18,125 nt of DNA, taken from positions 1 through 18,125 of the forward strand of contig JAVBPP010000029.1 of the NCBI GenBank assembly GCA_031549535.1, given 5' to 3'. Position 1 is the first letter of the stretch; the number at the start of each line of letters is the position of its first letter. The notes beneath the pieces are model-generated. The model did not search any database and was not told where the DNA came from. It saw only the letters and a list, made by a program, of their open reading frames with translations. A program made the position numbers and the translations under genes. The stretch is from JAVBPP01 sp031549535. Its GTDB lineage: Bacteria; Bacillota; Clostridia; Oscillospirales; Acutalibacteraceae. Shown here piece after piece: positions 14,169 to 18,125 of this stretch.

Positions 14169-15434
14169 ATGGGACTGATACAAGCAATAAAAGGCGCTGT
14201 CGGCGGGGGACTTGCCGACCAATGGCTGGAGGTCATAGAGGCAGATGAAATGAGTGCTTCCACCGTTGCCGCACCCGGCGTAACGGTGCGCCCGCAGGAT
14301 AACCGCAACCAAAACAAAAAAGGCAGCAAGGACATGGTCTCCAACGGTTCTGTTATTCATGTGTATGATAAGCAATTCATGCTGCTCATCGACGGCGGTA
14401 AGGTAGTGGATTATACGGCGGAGCCCGGTTACTACAAGGTGGATAACACTGCCATGCCCTCCCTGTTCCATGGGGAGTTCGGCCCCGCGCTGAAGGAGAC
14501 CTTCCGCCGCGTTATGTTTGCGGGCGTCCCCTCCTCCGCCCAGAAGGTGCTGTTCTTAAACCTGCAGGAGGTGCGTGACATCCCCTTCGGCACCACGAAC
14601 GCAGTAAACTATTTTGATAATTTCTACAACGCCGAGCTGTATTTTCGTGCACACGGCTTCTTCTCTGTTCAAATTACAGAGCCGCTGAAATTTTACAGCG
14701 AGGTTATCGACAAAAGCCGCCCGCGTATGACGGCGGACGACTTCCAAGCCCTCTATCTTTCAGAATTTTTGGGCGAGTTCCAGGGTGCGCTGAACAAGCT
14801 GTCGGCGGACGGCGTGCGCGCGTCCCACATCGTCTCCAAAACGGCTGAGCTCACCACATACATGCGTGAAATTCTGGACGAGGATTGGAACAGCCTACGC
14901 GGTATGCAGGTGCAATCCGTGGGTTTAAAGAGCATAAGCTATGATGAGGACAGCAAAAAGCTCATTGATATCCGAAACCAGGGCGCCATGCTGCAGGATG
15001 CCGCCATCCGTGAGGGCTATGTCCAAGGCGGCGTGGCGCGCGGCATTGAGGCGGCCGGTTCCAACGAGGCGGGTTCCATGATGGGCTTCATGGGTGTTGG
15101 CATGGGCATGAATGCGGGCGGGTTATCTGAAATGAGCCGCAACAACCAAGCGCAGATACAGCAGCAAGCACAGCAGCAGGCGCAGGCCACCGCGCCGGGC
15201 TGGAGCTGCTCCTGCGGCGCAAACAATGCAGCCGAGAGCTTTTTCTGCCCAAACTGCGGCGAGAGAAAGCCGGAAAAGCTTATCTGGAATTGCAGCTGCG
15301 GGCAACAGAATGAAGGAAACTTTTGCATCAGCTGCGGTAAAAAGCGCCCGGAGGAACAGTTTTGCTCCTCCTGCGGGAAAAAAGTTTCCGGTGAAAGCGC
15401 CAAATTTTGCCCGCATTGCGGAACCGCCTTATAA
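14169..15434 (+). CDS. SPFH-domain protein with three C-terminal zinc ribbons (YdjI-like)
   Basis: This 421-residue protein opens MGLIQAIKGAVGGGLADQWLEVIEAD, the hallmark of the SPFH/virion-core-like YdjI family. The SPFH (stomatin/prohibitin-like) region covers about 20-270. A Gly/Met-rich linker (300-318) and a Gln-rich stretch (326-339) follow. Three zinc ribbons then occur: Cys347/349 with 360/363, Cys375/377 with 386/389, and Cys399/402 with 414/417. In Bacillus subtilis YdjI belongs to the ydjFGHI locus with a PspA-type protein, linked to envelope stress. This is known for the family and inferred here. ATG 14169 is preceded by AGGAGG at 14155-14160. It is probably a membrane-microdomain scaffold. 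I see no transmembrane helix, so recruitment likely needs the two membrane proteins encoded next. Confidence 0.88.
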   Translation: MGLIQAIKGAVGGGLADQWLEVIEADEMSASTVAAPGVTVRPQDNRNQNKKGSKDMVSNGSVIHVYDKQFMLLIDGGKVVDYTAEPGYYKVDNTAMPSLFHGEFGPALKETFRRVMFAGVPSSAQKVLFLNLQEVRDIPFGTTNAVNYFDNFYNAELYFRAHGFFSVQITEPLKFYSEVIDKSRPRMTADDFQALYLSEFLGEFQGALNKLSADGVRASHIVSKTAELTTYMREILDEDWNSLRGMQVQSVGLKSISYDEDSKKLIDIRNQGAMLQDAAIREGYVQGGVARGIEAAGSNEAGSMMGFMGVGMGMNAGGLSEMSRNNQAQIQQQAQQQAQATAPGWSCSCGANNAAESFFCPNCGERKPEKLIWNCSCGQQNEGNFCISCGKKRPEEQFCSSCGKKVSGESAKFCPHCGTAL

Positions 15435-15452
15435 TCAGGGGAGACTATTGCC

Positions 15453-16559
15453 ATGAGTATCTTAATTTATAAATGTCCGCAATGCGGTGCGCCGCTTACG
15501 TTTGATTCCAAAACACAGAGGATGAACTGCCAGTTTTGCCGCGGTTCCTTTGATGAAAGCGCAGTAAAGTCGCAGGAGGTCAGCGGACGGGAGGAACCAA
15601 CGCAGGCGGACTATGAGACCCCCGCCTCCTGGCAGCAAAAAGCGGAGCAGAGCACACAGCCCAGCATACAGCAGGATTTATCGCAGGAAGAGGATTTCCG
15701 CGGTTACCGTTGTCCGGATTGCGGCGCAGAGGTTCTCACAGACGCCAATACCGCCGCGACCTTCTGCTCTTTTTGCCACAACCCAACGATTATTCCTCAG
15801 CGTTTAGACGGCGTCTACCGCCCCTCCTATGTCATCCCCTTCGCCGTCAGCAAGGAGCAGGCCGGAGAAATATACAAAAACTCCCTGCGGAAAAAGCCTT
15901 TGCTCCCCCGCTACTTTCACAATACTGCAGTTTTGGAAAAATTAACCGGTATCTATGTGCCGTTCTGGCTCTATGACTGCAACGCCTGGGGGGGACTGCA
16001 GGCCAAGGCTAAAACAGTGCACAGCCATATCGAGGGCGACTACCGCGTAACCCGAACAGACCATTACCATGTGATTCGGGAGGGGCAGGCGAGCTTTTCC
16101 GGCATTCCGGCAGATGGCTCTAAAAAGATGGATGACCGTGCCATGGATGCCTTGGAACCATTCGATTACAGCAAAATCCGCCCCTTTGACATGTCCTACC
16201 TCTCCGGCTATTTCGGGGAAAAATATGATATAGATGCAGCCGGCGTGTTTCCGCGCATTCAGCAGCGCGTTTCCGGCGCGATGCATGGCATGCTGCAGGA
16301 AACAATTACGGGTTTTACGGGTTACACCGTCTCCCAGGAGCAATATGCCTTGCCGCAGAGCAGAGCAGCCTATGCGCTTTTGCCGGTTTGGCTTTTGAAC
16401 GTTAAATATCATGGGGAATTTTTAAGCTTTATGATTAACGGGCAAAGCGGAAAAATTGTCGGAGATTTACCCATGAGCAAACAACGCATCGCGGCCTGGT
16501 TTTGTGGCATCGCGGCCGTGGTTGGTATCTTACTGTACGGGGGGTTATCGCTGTTATGA
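15453..16559 (+). CDS. Double zinc-ribbon tail-anchored protein (YdjG-like)
   Basis: This 368-residue protein begins with a TFIIB-like zinc ribbon (Cys8, Cys11, Cys26, Cys29). A low-complexity Gln/Glu linker leads to a second ribbon (Cys87, Cys90, Cys105, Cys108). A conserved region (120-335) includes YVPFWLYDC and LLPVWLLNVKY motifs. A single hydrophobic helix at about 346-368 ends the chain, which suggests tail anchoring with the ribbons in the cytosol. This matches the YdjG type. GGGGAGA at 15437-15443 supports ATG 15453. The stop overlaps the TPM gene start (ATGA at 16556-16559), so the two are translationally coupled. The protein may link cytosolic partners to the membrane. No biochemical function is known to me for it. 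Confidence 0.86.
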   Translation: MSILIYKCPQCGAPLTFDSKTQRMNCQFCRGSFDESAVKSQEVSGREEPTQADYETPASWQQKAEQSTQPSIQQDLSQEEDFRGYRCPDCGAEVLTDANTAATFCSFCHNPTIIPQRLDGVYRPSYVIPFAVSKEQAGEIYKNSLRKKPLLPRYFHNTAVLEKLTGIYVPFWLYDCNAWGGLQAKAKTVHSHIEGDYRVTRTDHYHVIREGQASFSGIPADGSKKMDDRAMDALEPFDYSKIRPFDMSYLSGYFGEKYDIDAAGVFPRIQQRVSGAMHGMLQETITGFTGYTVSQEQYALPQSRAAYALLPVWLLNVKYHGEFLSFMINGQSGKIVGDLPMSKQRIAAWFCGIAAVVGILLYGGLSLL

Positions 16560-17806
16560 AACGGAACTTCTCTCTCCTGTTACTTATATTGTGCCTTGTT
16601 ATGTTCACTACGGTGCAGGCTTACGCTGCGACCACAGTGGCAACGAAGCAAGTAACGACTACCAGAGTCTCCACCACCAGCATAAACGGCATCAACCCGG
16701 ATGATAAGGTCTATATTGACGCAGGCCTCGCCACCGCAAATGAAAAGAAGCAACTCACAAGTAAGGCGCAAGCGCTCTACCAAGCATACAAAGTCGAAGT
16801 TTTGGTTCTGTTGACGGACGACGATACGAACAAAAGCGACGCCGACTTTGCCGACGACTTTTATGATTACAACGGCTTTCAAACGGATGGCTTGTTGTTG
16901 GTCATCAATACACAGCTGCGCAGCTGCTATATTTCCACCTCAGGCAAGGCAATCGGCTACTTCACGGACGCCCGCATCGATGAAATTTTGTACGACTCCT
17001 CTGTGGACAGCGCTCTGCGCGGCGGAAGATACCCGGCAGCAGCCGCACGTTTTTTAGTTCTGGCGGAGGAAACGCTGGAGCTGAATACCAATTTCCGCGT
17101 GGCAGATGACGCCGGTGTCCTGGATTCCTGGGCGCAGGAAGCGCTAAACAAAGAAATGCACGGCTACAAAAAGCAGTATGCAAACGACTTTTTTATTTTT
17201 ACCGTCAATGTGGAAGCACCGGATACACAAACGGAGCTCAAAAAGGCGCTGCAGAGACATCCGGAGTATAAAAATACCGGCACAGGCGCAAGCAGCTACG
17301 CGGGCGTTGCACTGCTGTATAATGCCTATGACGAAAGCTGCACGGTAATCTGCAGCGGAACCAAGGCGGAGCAGCGCCTGAGCAGCTATGCGCGGGAACA
17401 AATCGCAACCGACGCAAAGTTGTTGCTTGCCTCTCCCCCACCCGTTGTTACGGAATATCCGGATGATACGCCCTCGCACTACAATCGCCCAGGCCTTACC
17501 GCCGGACAAAAGGCAATTGCTTCCCTTCTCGCCGGCATCGTAACGGCCTGCATCGCCCTGGTCATCATGCGCGGAAGAAACAAGCTCGGCTCAGCGGCGG
17601 TAAACCCGCGCGGCTATGTAAAAAGCAATTCCTTCCGGCTCACTATCGCGCGGAACGACTACATTACTTCCACTGTTACCAGAACCAAAATCCAGCACGA
17701 CGCCCCTTCCGGAGGCGGCCACAGTAGCTCCGGCAGCTCAGGCGGAAGCTCCACCCACACCAGCAGCAGCGGCAGCACACACGGCGGCGGCGGACGGAGC
17801 TTTTAA
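16556..17806 (+). CDS. TPM-domain exported membrane protein with Gly/Ser-rich tail (YdjH/YgcG-like)
   Basis: This 416-residue protein has a signal peptide (1-24, AYA before the likely cut) and a TPM domain at about 52-175 (VYIDAGLATANEKKQL, VEVLVLLTDDD, DGLLLVINTQLRSCYISTSG). A second region (190-310) of similar strand/helix rhythm follows, possibly a diverged repeat. One transmembrane helix lies at about 319-338, followed by a basic stretch and a Ser/Gly/His-rich tail ending GGGGRSF. The TPM domain would face outside and the tail inside. The start ATG 16556 overlaps the previous stop. In-frame ATG 16502 lies inside the upstream gene and would put a charged stretch before the signal peptide. 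TPM proteins are linked to membrane protein quality control (photosystem repair in plants), while the YgcG group is unassigned. The operon context suggests envelope stress. Confidence 0.86.
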   Translation: MKRNFSLLLLILCLVMFTTVQAYAATTVATKQVTTTRVSTTSINGINPDDKVYIDAGLATANEKKQLTSKAQALYQAYKVEVLVLLTDDDTNKSDADFADDFYDYNGFQTDGLLLVINTQLRSCYISTSGKAIGYFTDARIDEILYDSSVDSALRGGRYPAAAARFLVLAEETLELNTNFRVADDAGVLDSWAQEALNKEMHGYKKQYANDFFIFTVNVEAPDTQTELKKALQRHPEYKNTGTGASSYAGVALLYNAYDESCTVICSGTKAEQRLSSYAREQIATDAKLLLASPPPVVTEYPDDTPSHYNRPGLTAGQKAIASLLAGIVTACIALVIMRGRNKLGSAAVNPRGYVKSNSFRLTIARNDYITSTVTRTKIQHDAPSGGGHSSSGSSGGSSTHTSSSGSTHGGGGRSF

Positions 17807-17808
17807 CT

Positions 17809-17909
17809 ATTACTCCTGCATTTATGGTCGCAGGTTTTGCGGGATGAAATGCTTTGCTGTATGGATTTTACCCTGCAAAACCCCTGCTACCATTTGATGC
17901 AGGAGTAAT
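17809..17909. repeat. 101-bp palindromic element with 13-bp terminal inverted repeats
   Basis: ATTACTCCTGCAT at 17809-17821 is perfectly complementary to ATGCAGGAGTAAT at 17897-17909. An inner stem pairs GCAGG-TTTTGCGGG (17830-17843) with 17871-17887, leaving a 27-28-nt loop. It starts 2 bp after the TPM gene stop and may end its transcript. Confidence 0.85.
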
Positions 17910-17921
17910 ACCAATATCCAA

Positions 17922-17994
17922 AGAAAGCGTAGATAAAAAATCTGCAGAAAAGCCATACAGCAAAGCTTTTCCTTGATTTTTTATAACGCTTTCT
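17922..17994. repeat. Second long hairpin, loop complementary to the preceding element
   Basis: AGAAAGCG (17922-17929), ATAAAAAAT (17933-17941) and GAAAAGC (17947-17953) pair in order with CGCTTTCT (17987-17994), ATTTTTTAT (17976-17984) and GCTTTTC (17965-17971), around an 11-nt loop. An ATACCAATAT at 17908-17917 resembles the ends of the 103-bp elements. The loop and its flanks are complementary to the loop of the preceding element. Confidence 0.78.
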
Positions 17995-18002
17995 AAACTG
18001 TA

Positions 18003-18125
18003 CCCTATAAACCGGACAGCCCCGGTTTTCAGAACCCTATAAACCAGACGAAGCGGTTTACAAAAACCCCGCACCCCGGACAGGAGAGTTTTGAAAACCC
18101 TTTGAATCGGGCAATGCGGGTTTTG
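18003..18125. repeat. Degenerate tandem array of ~32-nt palindromic units, cut by the window edge
   Basis: About four units begin at 18003, 18035, 18067 and 18098. The first two start with the identical CCCTATAAACC. Each has an A/C-rich left half and a GGTTTT-type right half that can pair (for example AAACCGG with CCGGTTT in unit 1). Together with the hairpins before it, this fills the 319 bases after the last gene. I see no credible gene there. Confidence 0.6.

Noticed and set aside
17868..18074. Leftward open frame of 68 codons at the right end
   Set aside because: It runs through two hairpins and the tandem repeat units, so the apparent protein pattern is explained by repeat DNA.
18003..18125. 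CRISPR array
   Set aside because: Units are adjacent, degenerate and lack unique spacers between conserved repeats. No cas gene is near.

Overview
The window looks like chromosomal DNA of a spore-forming Clostridia bacterium, most likely Oscillospiraceae/Ruminococcaceae. The reasons are mixed GC content, strong AGGAGG ribosome binding sites, GTG/TTG starts, CotF-type spore coat genes, and families I recognise from that group (DUF5685, a J-TPR protein with a Cys-rich tail, DUF6514, a DUF6056-like membrane protein). The order assignment is inference. I see no phage, plasmid, transposase, rRNA, tRNA or CRISPR genes. The intergenic DNA is rich in short palindromic repeat elements.

Layout: (1) A leftward pair, an aldose 1-epimerase-like enzyme followed by a cupin gene cut by the left edge. 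(2) A 162-bp palindromic element at 1035-1196 between divergent genes. (3) A rightward run at 1239-5861: an AroE-AroK (shikimate dehydrogenase-shikimate kinase) fusion, a DUF5685 protein, a J-domain/TPR protein that has lost HPD and ends in a Cys cluster, a small membrane protein, and a broken DUF6056-like membrane gene (ATA in place of the start codon, plus a frameshift). (4) A repeat-filled gap holding a 103-bp palindromic element and another hairpin. (5) A sugar phosphate isomerase/epimerase overlapping by 4 bp a tail-anchored metallophosphoesterase, then a DivIVA-like coiled-coil gene with its own promoter. (6) A leftward polysaccharide deacetylase diverging from a GH13 alpha-glucosidase. 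(7) A DUF6514-like small protein behind a perfect TTGACA-N17-TATAAT promoter. (8) A second copy of the 103-bp element, then two CotF-family spore coat genes ending in a 23-bp perfect hairpin terminator. (9) A four-gene operon: amidohydrolase, SPFH protein with three zinc ribbons, double zinc-ribbon tail-anchored protein, and a secreted-then-anchored TPM protein. (10) A repeat region to the right edge: two adjacent hairpins whose loops are complementary, then a degenerate tandem array of about 32-nt palindromic units.

The best candidates for unusual biology are the SPFH/zinc-ribbon/TPM operon, which resembles part of the Bacillus ydjGHI locus but has no PspA gene beside it here; the DUF5685 / degenerate-J / membrane protein cassette; and the palindromic elements, where two copies of one element differ by a compensatory base-pair change. 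All functional statements come from reading motifs by eye, with no database search.
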